From Ferrimonas sp. YFM (GTDB taxonomy: Bacteria; Pseudomonadota; Gammaproteobacteria; Enterobacterales; Shewanellaceae), in NCBI RefSeq assembly GCF_030296015.1, contig NZ_AP027368.1:4264839-4328838 (forward strand): a stretch of DNA of 64,000 nt, read 5' to 3'. This document shows, in pieces, positions 21,380 through 31,339 of this stretch. Position numbers and translations under genes: made by a program. How positions within the stretch are numbered: the stretch's first letter is position 1; every line of letters starts with the position of its first letter. The notes under the pieces were generated by a model. It was given only the letters and a program-made list of their open reading frames with translations, made no database searches and was not told the DNA's origin.

Positions 21380-21393
21380 TTGATTTAAAACAA
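21380..21393 (-). promoter_or_regulatory. FNR/EtrA-like box upstream of ccpA
   Basis: TTGATTTAAAACAA differs by one base from the FNR consensus TTGATnnnnATCAA. Its centre is about 114 bases before the ccpA ATG. A class-II start about 41 bases further on would fall near 21345, with GATAGA (minus strand, 21358-21353) as a weak -10. Known ccpA genes in related bacteria are FNR/EtrA-dependent; the site itself is a prediction. Confidence 0.5.
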
Positions 21394-21546
21394 GGATTTG
21401 AATCAAACAATCTAGTGGTATCAAAAGCGAAGACCATCTGTGACAGATACGACGTTTTGGTGGCCTGTCGGCACCAAAAATCGCGATACCCTGCGCTCCT
21501 GCCTCACCCCTTGCCGCAGTTTTTCCCGGAAAGCCGAAGCATAAAG

Positions 21547-21569
21547 CAGGGATACCTTGGGCATCCCTG
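21547..21569 (-). terminator. Hairpin after the small outer-membrane protein gene
   Basis: CAGGGAT (21547-21553) pairs with ATCCCTG (21563-21569). Only a short T-rich stretch follows on the minus strand, so it is a weak terminator at best. Confidence 0.45.
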
Positions 21570-21585
21570 ATTGGTCGTAGCCTAC

Positions 21586-22125
21586 TTAGAAGTGGTAATG
21601 CACCCCGAGATAGAGCTGAGACAGTTCAACGTCCACGTCGACGGAACTGAAGTCCTCGTGCTCCAGCTCACCGTCATTCATCTCATAGGCCAGTCGCAGG
21701 CCCAGGTGCTCACCGACACTCCAGTCCAGTCCCACGCCCCAGGAGAAAACAATGCCATCGAGATCGGTGTCACCGATGGGGGTGTCCACATTCACCAGGG
21801 TATTGGCCAAGCCCGCCTTGGCAAACAGGGAAAACTCCTCGTTCAGGGTCAGTATGAAGCGGGGAGCAACACTGAAGGCAGCGCCCATCACCTCGACACC
21901 GTCCCCCTGTTTGAACTCTGTGGTGGCAAAGAGTGAACTTTCGATACCAAACCAGTCGGTAAAGTTGTAGCCACCATAGGCGCCGAAGCTGGTTGCTGTG
22001 CTGTCGTTAGAGGGATCCAGCTTGGCACTGCCCAAACTTCCCCCTACGTAAGCCCCCTCTTTAGCCAGGGCGCTACCGGAGATCATCATCGCTAGAACTG
22101 CGGTTGCCAGAATGGATTTTTTCAC
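21586..22125 (-). CDS. Small outer-membrane beta-barrel protein
   Basis: 179 residues. Signal peptide MKKSILATAVLAMMISGSALA, then an eight-strand barrel pattern of the OmpA-like/OMP_b-brl family (YVGGSLGSAKL, FGAYGGYNFTDWFGIESSLF, FILTLNEEFSLFAKAGLANT, WGVGLDWSVGEHLGLRLAYEM). It ends LYLGVHYHF with a C-terminal Phe. Function beyond outer-membrane structure is unknown. Stands alone between ccpA and the malic enzyme gene. Confidence 0.85.
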   Translation of the reverse strand: MKKSILATAVLAMMISGSALAKEGAYVGGSLGSAKLDPSNDSTATSFGAYGGYNFTDWFGIESSLFATTEFKQGDGVEVMGAAFSVAPRFILTLNEEFSLFAKAGLANTLVNVDTPIGDTDLDGIVFSWGVGLDWSVGEHLGLRLAYEMNDGELEHEDFSSVDVDVELSQLYLGVHYHF

Positions 22126-22228
22126 TGTCTATCCTTTGTTTTCATCAAATTGATTACACCAGTGCGTGCAATAATAAATCAATAAAGAACAGATGGATAC
22201 GCCAAATGGTGGCCATTCTCTGACCCAG

Positions 22229-22259
22229 AAAAAAACAGGGCAGCCCTAGGGCTGCCCTG
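22229..22259 (-). terminator. Terminator of the malic enzyme gene
   Basis: CAGGGCAGCCC (22236-22246) and GGCTGCCCTG (22250-22259) form a long stem. The preceding A-run (about 22229-22235) reads as a T-run on the minus strand, just beyond the stop at 22279. Confidence 0.9.
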
Positions 22260-22278
22260 CTCAGTCGGTGAAGACGAC

Positions 22279-23526
22279 TCAGTCAATCATATAGTGGGCC
22301 GGCAGCTCTTCGAGCTCGGCCACGCCGGAGTCGATGGCGGCCTTGGCCACCGCCTTGGCCACCCGGGGCAACAGGCGCGGGTCCATTGGCTTGGGCAGCA
22401 CGTACTCGGAGCCGAAGCTCATCTCGGTGGCGCCATAGGCGTCCAGCACAGTCTGGGGCACAGACTCCTTGGCCAGCTGGCGAATCGCTTCCACCGCGGC
22501 CACCTTCATCTCATCGTTGATGGCTCGGGCACGCACGTCCAGGGCACCACGGAAGATGAAGGGGAAACAGAGCACGTTGTTCACCTGGTTGGGGTAGTCG
22601 CTGCGGCCTGTGCCCATGATGACGTCAGGGCGGGCGGCCTTGGCCAGCTCAGGCTTGATCTCAGGATCCGGGTTGGAGCAGGCAAACAGCACCGGCTTGT
22701 CTGCCATCAGCTTCACCTGCTCCTCACTGATGAGGTCGGGACCGGATACCCCCACAAACACGTCCGCATCCTGAATCACGTCGGTCAAGGTGCGCTTATC
22801 GGTGTTGTTGGCAAACAGCTTCTTGTACTCGTTCAGGTCATCGCGGCGGGTGTGCAGCACGCCCTTGCGATCCAGCATGTAGATCTTTTCACGCACGGCA
22901 CCACAGGTGATCAGCAGCTCCATGCAGGCCACGGCGGCGGCACCGGCGCCCAGACAGACGATGGTGGACTCACACAGCTCTTTGCCCTGAATCTCCAGGG
23001 CGTTGAGCAGGCCGGCAGCGGTCACAATGGCGGTGCCGTGCTGATCATCGTGGAACACCGGCACCTGGCAACGTTCAATCAGCTGCTTCTCTATCTCGAA
23101 GCACTCTGGCGCCTTGATGTCCTCCAGGTTGATGCCACCGAAGGTGTCCGCGATGTTGGCCACGGTATCGATGAACTCCTCCTGGGTGCGGTGCTTCACC
23201 TCGATGTCGATGGAGTCGATGTTGGCAAAACGCTTGAACAGCAGGGCCTTGCCCTCCATCACCGGCTTGGAAGCCAGGGGACCCAGGTTGCCCAGGCCAA
23301 GGATCGCCGTGCCGTTGGAGATCACCGCCACCAGGTTGCCTTTGTTGGTGTATTTGTAGGCATCGGCTGGGTTGGACGCGATCTCCCGAACAGGCTCTGC
23401 CACACCCGGGCTGTAGGCCAGGGCCAGATCCGTCTGGGTTTCCGCAGGCTTGGTCAGCGAGATGCTGATCTTTCCAGGGACAGGTTGGGCGTGATACTCG
23501 AGGGCTTGTTCGCGAAGGTCTGCCAT
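22279..23526 (-). CDS. Malic enzyme, short form (oxaloacetate-decarboxylating)
   Basis: 415 residues, starting [20 protein letters not shown]. The ATG at 23526 has TAAGAGA upstream, and an in-frame ATG at 23637 would add 37 residues that do not belong to the family. It oxidatively decarboxylates malate to pyruvate. Motifs: [59 protein letters not shown] and the Rossmann site [17 protein letters not shown]. MaeB of E. coli carries an extra phosphotransacetylase-like half; this protein lacks it. NADP versus NAD preference cannot be read with certainty. Confidence 0.93.
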   Translation of the reverse strand: MADLREQALEYHAQPVPGKISISLTKPAETQTDLALAYSPGVAEPVREIASNPADAYKYTNKGNLVAVISNGTAILGLGNLGPLASKPVMEGKALLFKRFANIDSIDIEVKHRTQEEFIDTVANIADTFGGINLEDIKAPECFEIEKQLIERCQVPVFHDDQHGTAIVTAAGLLNALEIQGKELCESTIVCLGAGAAAVACMELLITCGAVREKIYMLDRKGVLHTRRDDLNEYKKLFANNTDKRTLTDVIQDADVFVGVSGPDLISEEQVKLMADKPVLFACSNPDPEIKPELAKAARPDVIMGTGRSDYPNQVNNVLCFPFIFRGALDVRARAINDEMKVAAVEAIRQLAKESVPQTVLDAYGATEMSFGSEYVLPKPMDPRLLPRVAKAVAKAAIDSGVAELEELPAHYMID

Positions 23527-24077
23527 TCTCTTAATTCCAGTCACTACTTTATTTGGGAAGGGGGTACAGTCGCCTGAAACCTTACTCCTATTGCCTGATT
23601 TTGCAACCAATCTTGTTATTAATACTTGATATAACAAGCAGTTCTGACCAGTTTCATTGCCAAAGGGTCAAAAGTAATAGAATAGAGAATTATATTTCAG
23701 GAAAAGTGATTAATGGACCGTGAAACATTATTCAGTGAATTTAATTAGATAGAAGGCACTTAGCAGCAAAAAGTCTGAGTTATGCCGGTCACGCGGGAAA
23801 TTGGACTGACCAATAAAAATTTACCTTTTCCCAAGCATAATGAGGTTCATTGAGAGTCATTAGCCGGTGAAATGTCCTTGGCTCCTTTAGGGAGATAATG
23901 ACCTGAGGCGAGGATAGAGAGGGTGAGTGGCATCGGCTTGCATCTTCTGCGGCACCGATTCAGGCCGAATGCTCCAGCAACCCGACAGAGGGGCGGTAGG
24001 AGGAGTGTAAAAGGGGGGCCTGCGGACCAGGCACAAAAAAAGGCGCCCTGAGGCGCCCTTTTTCGATGCGGTTCGGC
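23527..24077. other. 551-bp region between the malic enzyme gene and rpmE
   Basis: No coding sequence of useful length on either strand. The part near 23580-23860 is AT-rich and should contain the malic enzyme promoter. The part from 23880 to 24010 is GC-rich and could fold (GCATCGGC near 23930 against GCCGAATGC near 23970), but it matches no riboswitch or RNA family I know. rpmE terminates at its right end. Confidence 0.4.
24035..24064 (-). terminator. Terminator of rpmE
   Basis: GGCGCC (24042-24047), loop CTGA, GGCGCC (24052-24057), flanked by A7 on the left and T5 on the right. Read on the minus strand it ends rpmE with a long T-run. Confidence 0.88.
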
Positions 24078-24293
24078 TTACTTCTTGGAAGACAGAGCAC
24101 CGAAACGCTTCTTGAACTTGTCTACGCGACCGCCGGTGTCCAGAACCTTCTGCTTACCGGTGTAGAAAGGGTGACACTCGGAACATACGTCCAGGTGCAG
24201 GTCCTTACCTACGGTGGAGCGGGTCTTGATCACGTTACCGCAAGAGCAGTTGGCAGTGATTTCGTTGTACTCAGGATGAATACCTTGTTTCAT
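24078..24293 (-). CDS. rpmE: 50S ribosomal protein L31, zinc-binding form
   Basis: 71 residues from the ATG at 24293-24291 ([12 protein letters not shown]), with GAGG about 9 bases upstream; a longer frame adds 18 unrelated residues. The zinc cysteines are present (NCSCG and VCSECH), so this is the C+ form that depends on zinc, as opposed to the zinc-free paralogue made under zinc starvation. Monocistronic, divergent from priA. Confidence 0.97.
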   Translation of the reverse strand: MKQGIHPEYNEITANCSCGNVIKTRSTVGKDLHLDVCSECHPFYTGKQKVLDTGGRVDKFKKRFGALSSKK

Positions 24294-24538
24294 GGGGCAA
24301 ACCTCAGTTAAGGCCGTATCGCTATCCGATCCAAAGCCGGACACCATACGTCGTTAGTGATAAATTTAAGGCGCGTAATAGTACACGATGCAATCAACCC
24401 TCGCAAGCACAGAAACGCTCTGCATAGTAAGATTATGCCGCCTCTGATAGGGTATCCACCTGGCCATCAAATTTCGCTGGCCGGCGGGACTTCAGCCCGA
24501 TAAAGACTATCCAATTCAGTAACCCAGGATCCTCATAC

Positions 24539-26728
24539 GTGTACATTCAGGTCGCCCTGCCCCTGCCTCTGCGCCAACTATTCAGCTACCTGCCTGCCGA
24601 GGGACAGCCCCTGCCGGAGATTGGCTGTCGGGTGGAGGTGCCTTTTGGCCGCCAAACCCAGGTTGGGGTGGTGGTCAGCCTGAATGAGCACAGCGACCTG
24701 GATGACAGCAAGCTCAAACCCATATTGCGCACCCTGGACAGTGAGCGTGTGGTGAGCGAGCGCTTGTGGCAGCTGGCTCAGCTGGCCGCCCGCTACTACT
24801 TCAGCCCCCTGGGAATGGTGCTCAGCCAGATGCTTCCGGTGAAGCTGCGCCAGGGGGAGAGCGCTGCCCCGGAGCCGATCAAGCTGTGGCAACCCACAGA
24901 AGCAGGTCAGGCCCTGAATCTGGACACCCTCAAACGGGCGTTCCAGCAACAGCGGCTGCTGGCCTACCTGCAGACCCAGGGCAAGCTGGAAGATGGCCAG
25001 GTCAGCAAATTGGAGTTCAGCCGACAGGCGCTCAAAGCCCTGGAGGAGAAGGCGCTGATCCAATCTATAGAGCAGGCGCCTGAATTTGACCTCACCTGGC
25101 CCCAGGCCTTTGCCCTGGGCGAGGAACCTCAGACCCTCAACCGGGAGCAGGCGATCGCCGTGGCCACGGTCAGTGGCGATGGCGGCGGCTTCCGCCCCTG
25201 GCTGCTGGAGGGGGTCACCGGATCAGGCAAGACCGAGGTCTACTTTCACCTGATGCAGCCGGTGCTCGAGGCGGGCCGCCAGGTGCTGGTGCTGGTCCCG
25301 GAGATCGGCCTGACGCCCCAGACCATCGCCCGCTTCCGCCACCGCTTCCAGGTGCCCATCGGGGTGCTGCACTCCGCCCTCAACGACAATGAGCGACTGC
25401 AGGTATGGCAACAAGCCCGCGCCGGCGCCCTGGGAGTCATCATCGGTACCCGCTCCGCCCTGTTCACCGACCTGCCCAGCCTCGGGATGATCATCATCGA
25501 CGAGGAGCATGACGCCAGCTTCAAGCAGCAGGAGGGGTTCCGCTATCACGGCCGGGATCTGGCGGTAATGCGGGCCAGCCTGGACAGGGTGCCCATCATC
25601 CTGGGATCCGCCACCCCCTCTTTGGAGAGCCTGCATAATGTGGCCACCGGCAAATACCGCAGGCTGCAACTGACCGAGCGCGCCGGCGTTGCCCGTCATG
25701 TACAGCAGAAGATCGTCGACCTGCGACTGCAGCACCTGGACGCCGGTTGCTCCCACGAGCTGCTGAAGGAGATGACCCGGCACCTGGAAGCGGGCAATCA
25801 GGTGATGCTGTTTCTCAACCGCCGCGGCTTCGCCCCGGCGCTGCTGTGCCACGAATGCGGTCACCTGCACGGCTGCAGCCGTTGCGATGCCTTCTATACG
25901 GTGCATCAGGGCAGCGGCCTGGTGCAGTGTCACCACTGCGGCAGCCAGAAGAGGCTTCCCCGCCAGTGCAGCGAATGCGGCTCCACCCAGCTGTTTACCC
26001 AAGGGGTGGGCACCGAGCAGCTGGAGCAGGCACTGAGTCAACGCTTCCCCGATTACCCTGTGGTGCGCATCGACCGGGACACCACCTCGCGCAAAGGCAG
26101 CCTGGATGCGCTGCTGGAGAAGATCCGCCGCGGCGAAGCCAGAATCCTGATTGGCACCCAGATGCTGGCCAAGGGGCACCACTTCCCCGACGTTACCCTG
26201 GTGGGACTGCTGGATGTGGACGGGGCGCTGTTCTCCGCCGATTTTCGCGCCGCCGAACGCCTGGCCCAGCTCTACATCCAGGTGGCGGGACGTGCCGGCC
26301 GTGCCAGCAAAGCCGGCGAAGTGCTGCTGCAGACCCACCAACCGGACCATCCGCTGCTGCACCAGCTCACCACCCAGGGTTACGGCCCCTTCGCCGACGC
26401 CGCCCTGAAAGAGCGGATGGATGCCCTGCTGCCCCCTGCGGGTCAGATGGCGATCCTGCGGGCGGAATCCAGCTACCCCCAGCAAGCCCAGCAATTTTTA
26501 AACGAAGCCAACCAATGCTTCGGCGACCTGGCCCTGCAGCGGGTCGGTCCCATGCCCGCCCCCATGGAGCGCAAGGCGGGAAAATTCCGCTTCCACACCC
26601 TGCTGCTGGCCAACGACAGAAAACGGCTGCAACAGGCGCTGGATCTGGCCCTGCCGGCCATAGAGCAACTGGCCTCCGGCAAGCGCTGTCGCTGGCACCT
26701 GGAGCGGGATCCCCAGGATCTTTTGTAG
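24539..26728 (+). CDS. priA: Primosomal replication restart helicase PriA
   Basis: 729 residues, GTG start at 24539 with AGGA upstream. It recognises stalled forks and reloads DnaB. Layout: 3' DNA-end-binding domain (VALPLPLRQLFSYLP), winged helix, then helicase core with Walker A GVTGSGKTEVY (about 225) and DEEHD (about 320). An inserted zinc domain (CHECGHLHGCSRC, CHHCG, CSECGS at about 437-482) is followed by lobe 2 with LIGTQMLAKGHHFP and QVAGRAGRASK. Length matches E. coli PriA (732). Divergent from rpmE, as in many gammaproteobacteria. Confidence 0.97.
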   Translation: MYIQVALPLPLRQLFSYLPAEGQPLPEIGCRVEVPFGRQTQVGVVVSLNEHSDLDDSKLKPILRTLDSERVVSERLWQLAQLAARYYFSPLGMVLSQMLPVKLRQGESAAPEPIKLWQPTEAGQALNLDTLKRAFQQQRLLAYLQTQGKLEDGQVSKLEFSRQALKALEEKALIQSIEQAPEFDLTWPQAFALGEEPQTLNREQAIAVATVSGDGGGFRPWLLEGVTGSGKTEVYFHLMQPVLEAGRQVLVLVPEIGLTPQTIARFRHRFQVPIGVLHSALNDNERLQVWQQARAGALGVIIGTRSALFTDLPSLGMIIIDEEHDASFKQQEGFRYHGRDLAVMRASLDRVPIILGSATPSLESLHNVATGKYRRLQLTERAGVARHVQQKIVDLRLQHLDAGCSHELLKEMTRHLEAGNQVMLFLNRRGFAPALLCHECGHLHGCSRCDAFYTVHQGSGLVQCHHCGSQKRLPRQCSECGSTQLFTQGVGTEQLEQALSQRFPDYPVVRIDRDTTSRKGSLDALLEKIRRGEARILIGTQMLAKGHHFPDVTLVGLLDVDGALFSADFRAAERLAQLYIQVAGRAGRASKAGEVLLQTHQPDHPLLHQLTTQGYGPFADAALKERMDALLPPAGQMAILRAESSYPQQAQQFLNEANQCFGDLALQRVGPMPAPMERKAGKFRFHTLLLANDRKRLQQALDLALPAIEQLASGKRCRWHLERDPQDLL

Positions 26729-26740
26729 CCCCCAGCCGGT

Positions 26741-26761
26741 CCGGGCAGCCCTCCTGCCCGG
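26741..26761 (+). terminator. Possible terminator after priA
   Basis: CCGGGCAG (26741-26748), loop CCCTC, CTGCCCGG (26754-26761). The T-run is poor, so this is tentative. Confidence 0.4.
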
Positions 26762-26887
26762 TAACGCCCGTTTATCTGGTTAAACCGGCAAACAAACCGT
26801 TGGTATTGCCATAGTTAGGCGTTAAAATGTGCGGTTTGATTCATTAGCCGTTATGCGGCCAGTCCCCATCAGTTTTTCGGTGTCGCA

Positions 26888-28639
26888 ATGAAAGAACATA
26901 TCCAGCAATTACTTGAACAGACCGTTACCCTGCTAAAAGAGCGCGAGATCATTCCCGCCGACGCAGCGCCCCGAGTTCAGGTAGACCGAACCCGAGACAA
27001 GAGCCATGGCGATCTGGCCACCAACCTGGCGATGATGCTGGCCAAGCCAGCCAAGAAGAATCCCCGTGAGCTGGCCCAGGCGATCATCGATACCCTGCCT
27101 GCCTCCGAGCTGGTCTCCAAAGTGGAAATTGCCGGCCCCGGCTTCATCAACTTCTTCCTGGACAGCGGCTGGCTGGGCAAGCAGGTGGAGAAGATCGCCG
27201 CCGATGAGCGCCGCGCCAATGTGGCGGCCCTGGCCCAGCCTCAGACCATTGTCACCGACTACTCCGCCCCCAACGTGGCCAAAGAGATGGCGGTACACCA
27301 CATCCGCTCCACAGTGATCGGCGACGCGGTCACCCGCACCCTGGAATTCCTGGGCCACAAGGTGGTTCGTGCCAATCACATCGGCGACTGGGGTACCCAG
27401 TTCGGCATGCTGATCGCCTATCTGGAGAAGATGGAGAACGAAAGCGCCTCCGATATGGACCTGTCCGATCTGGAAGCCTTCTACCGGGAAGCCAAGAAGC
27501 ACTACGACGACGATGAGGCCTTCGCCGAACGCGCCCGTAACTACGTGGTGAAACTGCAAGGTGGCGACGAGTACTGCCGCACCATGTGGAGCAAGCTGGT
27601 GGACATCACCATGGCTCAGAACCAGGCCATCTACGATCGCCTGGGTGTGTCCCTGAGCAACGACGACATCATGGGCGAGAGCCTGTACAACCCGCTGCTG
27701 CCCGAGATCGTCAGCGACCTGACCGAGAAAGGCCTGGCGGTGGAAGATGACGGCGCCAAGGTGGTGTTCCTCGACGAATTCAAGGGCAAAGACGGCAACG
27801 CCATGGGCGTGATCATCCAGAAGCGTGACGGTGGTTTCCTCTACACCACCACCGACATCGCCGCCGCCAAGTACCGGGTGGATAACTTCGATGCCGACCG
27901 CATCCTCTACTTCATCGACTCCCGTCAGGCGCAGCACCTGCAGCAGGCCTGGCTGATCGCCCGCAAGGCCGGCTACCTGCCGGACACCACCAGCACCGAG
28001 CACTGTGCCTTCGGCATGATGCTGGGCAAGGACGGCAAGCCGTTTAAGACCCGCTCCGGCGGCACCGTCAAGCTGGCAGACCTGCTGGAAGAGGCCCACC
28101 AGCGCGCCGTGAAGCTGATCGGTGACAAGAACCCGGACCTTGAGGGCGACGAGCTGGACACCATCGCCAGCACCGTGGCCATGGCTTCGGTGAAGTACTC
28201 AGATCTGAACAAGAACCGCACCACCGACTATGTGTTCGACTGGGACAACATGCTCACCTTCGAGGGCAACACCGCCCCCTACATGCTGTACGCCTTCAGC
28301 CGCATCCAGTCCATCTTCCGCAAAGCCGGCGTCAGCGCCGATGCCCTGAGCGGCGAGGTGGTGATCGAGGCGGAGAAAGAGGAAGCCCTGGCTCAGAAAC
28401 TGGTGCAGTTCAACGATGCGGTGCTCAGTGTCTCCGCCAAGGGTGCCCCGCACCTGATGTGCACCTACCTGTATGAGCTGGCCGGTGCCTTTATGAGCTT
28501 CTACGAAGCCTGCCCCATCAACAAGGATGACGTGGCCGAGGCCACCAAGGCCAGCCGCCTGCGCCTGTGTGCGGCCACCGCCAACACCCTGAAGGTGGGA
28601 CTGAGCCTGCTGGGGATCAACACCCTGGAGCGGATGTAA
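26888..28639 (+). CDS. argS: Arginyl-tRNA synthetase
   Basis: 583-residue class-I synthetase, close to E. coli ArgS (577). The N-terminal Add-1 tRNA-binding domain is followed by the HIGH-type signature in [17 protein letters not shown], then [19 protein letters not shown] and [16 protein letters not shown]. The KMSKS position is replaced by [10 protein letters not shown], as usual for ArgS. The C-terminal anticodon-binding domain ends [17 protein letters not shown]. The ftsN-like gene starts three bases after its stop, so the two are likely co-transcribed. Confidence 0.97.
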   Translation: MKEHIQQLLEQTVTLLKEREIIPADAAPRVQVDRTRDKSHGDLATNLAMMLAKPAKKNPRELAQAIIDTLPASELVSKVEIAGPGFINFFLDSGWLGKQVEKIAADERRANVAALAQPQTIVTDYSAPNVAKEMAVHHIRSTVIGDAVTRTLEFLGHKVVRANHIGDWGTQFGMLIAYLEKMENESASDMDLSDLEAFYREAKKHYDDDEAFAERARNYVVKLQGGDEYCRTMWSKLVDITMAQNQAIYDRLGVSLSNDDIMGESLYNPLLPEIVSDLTEKGLAVEDDGAKVVFLDEFKGKDGNAMGVIIQKRDGGFLYTTTDIAAAKYRVDNFDADRILYFIDSRQAQHLQQAWLIARKAGYLPDTTSTEHCAFGMMLGKDGKPFKTRSGGTVKLADLLEEAHQRAVKLIGDKNPDLEGDELDTIASTVAMASVKYSDLNKNRTTDYVFDWDNMLTFEGNTAPYMLYAFSRIQSIFRKAGVSADALSGEVVIEAEKEEALAQKLVQFNDAVLSVSAKGAPHLMCTYLYELAGAFMSFYEACPINKDDVAEATKASRLRLCAATANTLKVGLSLLGINTLERM

Positions 28640-28642
28640 TCC

Positions 28643-29194
28643 ATGGCCACCCGCGACTACGCCAAGCGGGGGCGCAAGCCCCGCAGCCGTGGCCGCAAGG
28701 CCGCTCCAAAGGCCAGCTTCCCCTGGGTTCGCCTGGTGGTGGTGCTGGCGCTGATCGCCGGCTTCGGCTACTTCCTGTGGAGCATCCAGGGCGCCTCGGA
28801 CGAGGCCCCTGAACCACAACCGGCGACAGAAGTGGTTAAGCCCAAGCCACAGCCCAAAACCGAGCCCGCATTGCCGGAAAAGCCCAAGGAGACCTGGGAG
28901 TACATCGAAACCCTGCCTGAGAAACAGGTGGAGGTGGAGGTGCCCAAGCAGGAGCTCAAGGGCCCCTACCAGATGCAGTGCGGTTCCTTCCGCACCCGGG
29001 ATCAGGCGGATGCCATGAAGGCGCGCATCGCCTTTATGGGGCTGGAGTCTGAGATTCGCCGCACCGAAGGCAGCAATGGCGTCTGGTACCGGGTCCGACT
29101 GGGCCCCTACGAGCGCAAGCGCCTGGCAGAGAGCGACCGCCATGCCCTGCAGCGGGGCGGCATCAATACCTGCCAGATCTGGCTGTGGAACTGA
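28643..29194 (+). CDS. ftsN: SPOR-domain cell division protein FtsN
   Basis: 183 residues. Short basic cytoplasmic tail (RDYAKRGRKPRSRGRKAA), one membrane segment (VRLVVVLALIAGFGYFLWSI, about 31-50), a proline/lysine/glutamate-rich periplasmic linker and a C-terminal SPOR domain (YQMQCGSFRTRDQADAMKARIAF ... VWYRVRLGPYERKRLAESDRHAL), which binds denuded septal glycan. Shorter than E. coli FtsN (319) but like the Shewanella type. Downstream of argS with a two-base gap and ahead of a strong terminator. Confidence 0.87.
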   Translation: MATRDYAKRGRKPRSRGRKAAPKASFPWVRLVVVLALIAGFGYFLWSIQGASDEAPEPQPATEVVKPKPQPKTEPALPEKPKETWEYIETLPEKQVEVEVPKQELKGPYQMQCGSFRTRDQADAMKARIAFMGLESEIRRTEGSNGVWYRVRLGPYERKRLAESDRHALQRGGINTCQIWLWN

Positions 29195-29200
29195 GTTGTC

Positions 29201-29225
29201 GGGCCGCCTTAGGGCGGCCCTTTTT
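29201..29225 (+). terminator. Terminator after ftsN
   Basis: GGGCCGCC (29201-29208), loop TTAG, GGCGGCCC (29213-29220), then T5. Confidence 0.93.
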
Positions 29226-29243
29226 CTTCATGGGTAGCCCAAA

Positions 29244-29843
29244 ATGAGTCAACGCCTGCAATGCCAGCGCTGCCTGCGCCCCCAAAGCGTCTGCCTGTGT
29301 CCATCGCTGGGTCACTGCACCAGCCGCCACAGGGTGACCATACTGCGCCACCCTTCGGAGGCCAAATCCGCCAAAGGTACCGCCCACCTGTGCTCCCTGG
29401 TACTGGAGGGGTGCACCCTGATAGACGGCGAAACCCAAGCCGATTTTGCCCCACTGAAAGAAGCGCTGACCCGGGACAACCGCCCGGTGTGGCTGCTCTA
29501 CCCAGGTGACGATGCCACACCGCTGGAATCCCTGGGCAGCGACTGCCGGCCTGGCCACCTGCTGGTGCTGGATGGCACCTGGAAAAAAGTGCACCGGATG
29601 CTGCAGCTCAACCCCTGGCTGCAAGCCTTGCCCAAAGTCAGCTTTGGCGAACTGCCCCAGGGCAATTATCAGATCCGCAAGGCTCGCCGCACCGACAGTC
29701 TCTCCACCCTGGAAGCGGTTGCCCACGCCCTGCCGAGGATCGACAGTTGCGACACCGCCCCCCTGTTCACCGCGTTCGAAGCGCTCAAGCAAAGCCAGCT
29801 GGCTCATATGCCGGACTCGGTAAAACGTCGCTATCTGGGCTAA
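29244..29843 (+). CDS. DTW-domain tRNA-uridine aminocarboxypropyltransferase
   Basis: 199 residues of the TapT/YfiP DTW family, which transfers the 3-amino-3-carboxypropyl group of S-adenosylmethionine to U47 of tRNA (acp3U). Seen: N-terminal zinc-type cysteines (CQRCLRPQSVCLC), ILRHPSEAKSAKGTAHL, WLLYPGD, the family motif as LDGTWKKVHRML, and the C-terminal IRKARRTDSLSTLEAVAHAL. The start overlaps nothing and lies 18 bases after the ftsN terminator T-run. Confidence 0.9.
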   Translation: MSQRLQCQRCLRPQSVCLCPSLGHCTSRHRVTILRHPSEAKSAKGTAHLCSLVLEGCTLIDGETQADFAPLKEALTRDNRPVWLLYPGDDATPLESLGSDCRPGHLLVLDGTWKKVHRMLQLNPWLQALPKVSFGELPQGNYQIRKARRTDSLSTLEAVAHALPRIDSCDTAPLFTAFEALKQSQLAHMPDSVKRRYLG

Positions 29844-29879
29844 GCTTTACCCCATATAGTCAAACAGTTAACCGCACGG

Positions 29880-31289
29880 ATGCGCACACTGACCTGTCTG
29901 CTACTGGTCCTGGCCCTGCCCGCCATGGCCACAGAAGATCCTCCCATGCGTCTGGGCAGCAAGGCCCAGGCTTCTGAGCAAGTCCCGCCCCCCTCCGGGG
30001 AGGGCGACACCTTGCGCTTCCCTGCCCCCCAGCTGAGTCAGGACGCCCCTGCCGCTTCCGTGCTGACCCAGCCCATGGCGTCGTTGACCCTGCCCAGGGA
30101 ACACGGCACAACACCGATGAAACCCGGCCGCTTTGTGCGGATCCTGCCCCAGCACCTGGAGATGGCCCGGGCCGCCTGGACTTACTTCGAGAGCCAGTAC
30201 CAGCCCGATACCGGCTTGGTGAACTCGGTGAGAGGCTACCGGGAGACCACACTGTGGGATGTGGCCAGCGCCATCGCCGGCACCCTGGCCGCCCGGGAGC
30301 TGGGCCTCATTGAGGAGACGGTGTTTCTCACCCGCATCAACGCCCTGTTGCACACCCTGGCCTCCATGCCTCTCTACGACGATGCCCTGCCCGCCCGCCG
30401 CTATCACACCGATACCGGTCTGCCGGTCACCAATGACCATAACCACCAGATAAACGGCAGCGGCTGGTCGGCGCTGGACATCGCCCGCACCCTGGGTTGG
30501 CTGGCGATATTGAAGCAGCGACGCCCCGACCTGGCTGCGGCGATCCAGAGAATTACCCAACGTTGGGCCCTGACTCGGCTGGTCAGTCAGGGACAGGTCA
30601 CCGGCGCCCGCTACACGGCTCGAGGAGAACGGCATTACCAGGAGGGCCGCCTGGGCTACGAGCAGTATGCCGCCGCGGCCCTGACGCTGTGGGGCCTGGC
30701 TCCAGACCAAGCCTGGGCGCCCTCGTTCCGGGAAAGAGTGGTGCTGGAGAAGGGCAGCCTCTGGGCTGACCGCCGCGACCGCCCCTTCCTGACCAGTGAC
30801 CCCTTCTACCTGTGGCAACTGGAACTGGGCACCAATCCTGGCCAGTTCCGCCCCCTGAGCGACGCCGTCTTCGATGCCCATAAGCGCCAGTTTCAGCGCA
30901 CCGGCCAGGCACACTGCTTCGGCGAAGACGCCGCCGACCGTGCCCCCTGGTTTCTGTACAACAACCTGCACTACCAGGGGAAACCCTGGTTGGCCACGGA
31001 CCATCAGGGGCAGGCTCAGGCGTTCTCCCAGATCCTGAGCACCAAGTGTGCCCTGGCCTGGGGCGCCCTGAGTCAGGACACTCTGGGGTCTGAGCTCTGG
31101 CAACAGGGGACCAGCATGATGCGCAGTCGCGGCTGGCTGACCGGGCGCTATGACGACGGCACACTGAATACCAGCCTCAACCTCAACACCAACGGCGTGG
31201 TGCTGACCGTGCTGCTCTACATCCACAACGGCAACAGACCCCTGCTGGAGACAGATCACCTGGATTCCACCCGGTTGCTTGATCAATAG
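29880..31289 (+). CDS. DUF3131 secreted protein
   Basis: 469 residues with an N-terminal signal peptide (MRTLTCLLLVLALPAMA). From about residue 95 it matches the DUF3131 pattern: ARAAWTYFESQYQPDTGLVNSV, TTLWDVASAIAGTLAARELGL, WSALDIARTLGWLAILK, GYEQYAAAALTLWGL, FLYNNLHYQGKPWLA, and NTNGVVLTVLLYIHNG near the end. This is an all-helical toroid related to glycoamylase-like barrels. The enzymatic role is unknown; periplasmic sugar binding or cleavage is a guess from the fold. It starts 36 bases after the DTW gene. Confidence 0.82.
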   Translation: MRTLTCLLLVLALPAMATEDPPMRLGSKAQASEQVPPPSGEGDTLRFPAPQLSQDAPAASVLTQPMASLTLPREHGTTPMKPGRFVRILPQHLEMARAAWTYFESQYQPDTGLVNSVRGYRETTLWDVASAIAGTLAARELGLIEETVFLTRINALLHTLASMPLYDDALPARRYHTDTGLPVTNDHNHQINGSGWSALDIARTLGWLAILKQRRPDLAAAIQRITQRWALTRLVSQGQVTGARYTARGERHYQEGRLGYEQYAAAALTLWGLAPDQAWAPSFRERVVLEKGSLWADRRDRPFLTSDPFYLWQLELGTNPGQFRPLSDAVFDAHKRQFQRTGQAHCFGEDAADRAPWFLYNNLHYQGKPWLATDHQGQAQAFSQILSTKCALAWGALSQDTLGSELWQQGTSMMRSRGWLTGRYDDGTLNTSLNLNTNGVVLTVLLYIHNGNRPLLETDHLDSTRLLDQ

Positions 31290-31339
31290 CCCAACCCGGC
31301 CAAAGGTTAATGGAGAATCACGAAATCAAACGCTTCGGG

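Larger units (their letters stand above)
21273..21585. other. 313-bp region upstream of ccpA
   Basis: No gene seen. It holds the ccpA promoter side, with the FNR-like box at 21380-21393, a further AT-rich dyad TTTGAATCAAA (21397-21407), and at the far end the 3' hairpin of the outer-membrane protein gene. Confidence 0.5.

Noticed and set aside
23880-24010. Riboswitch or known small RNA in the malic enzyme-rpmE gap
   Set aside because: Compared by eye with TPP, cobalamin, glycine, FMN and c-di-GMP patterns; no conserved core found, so reported only as a structured gap.
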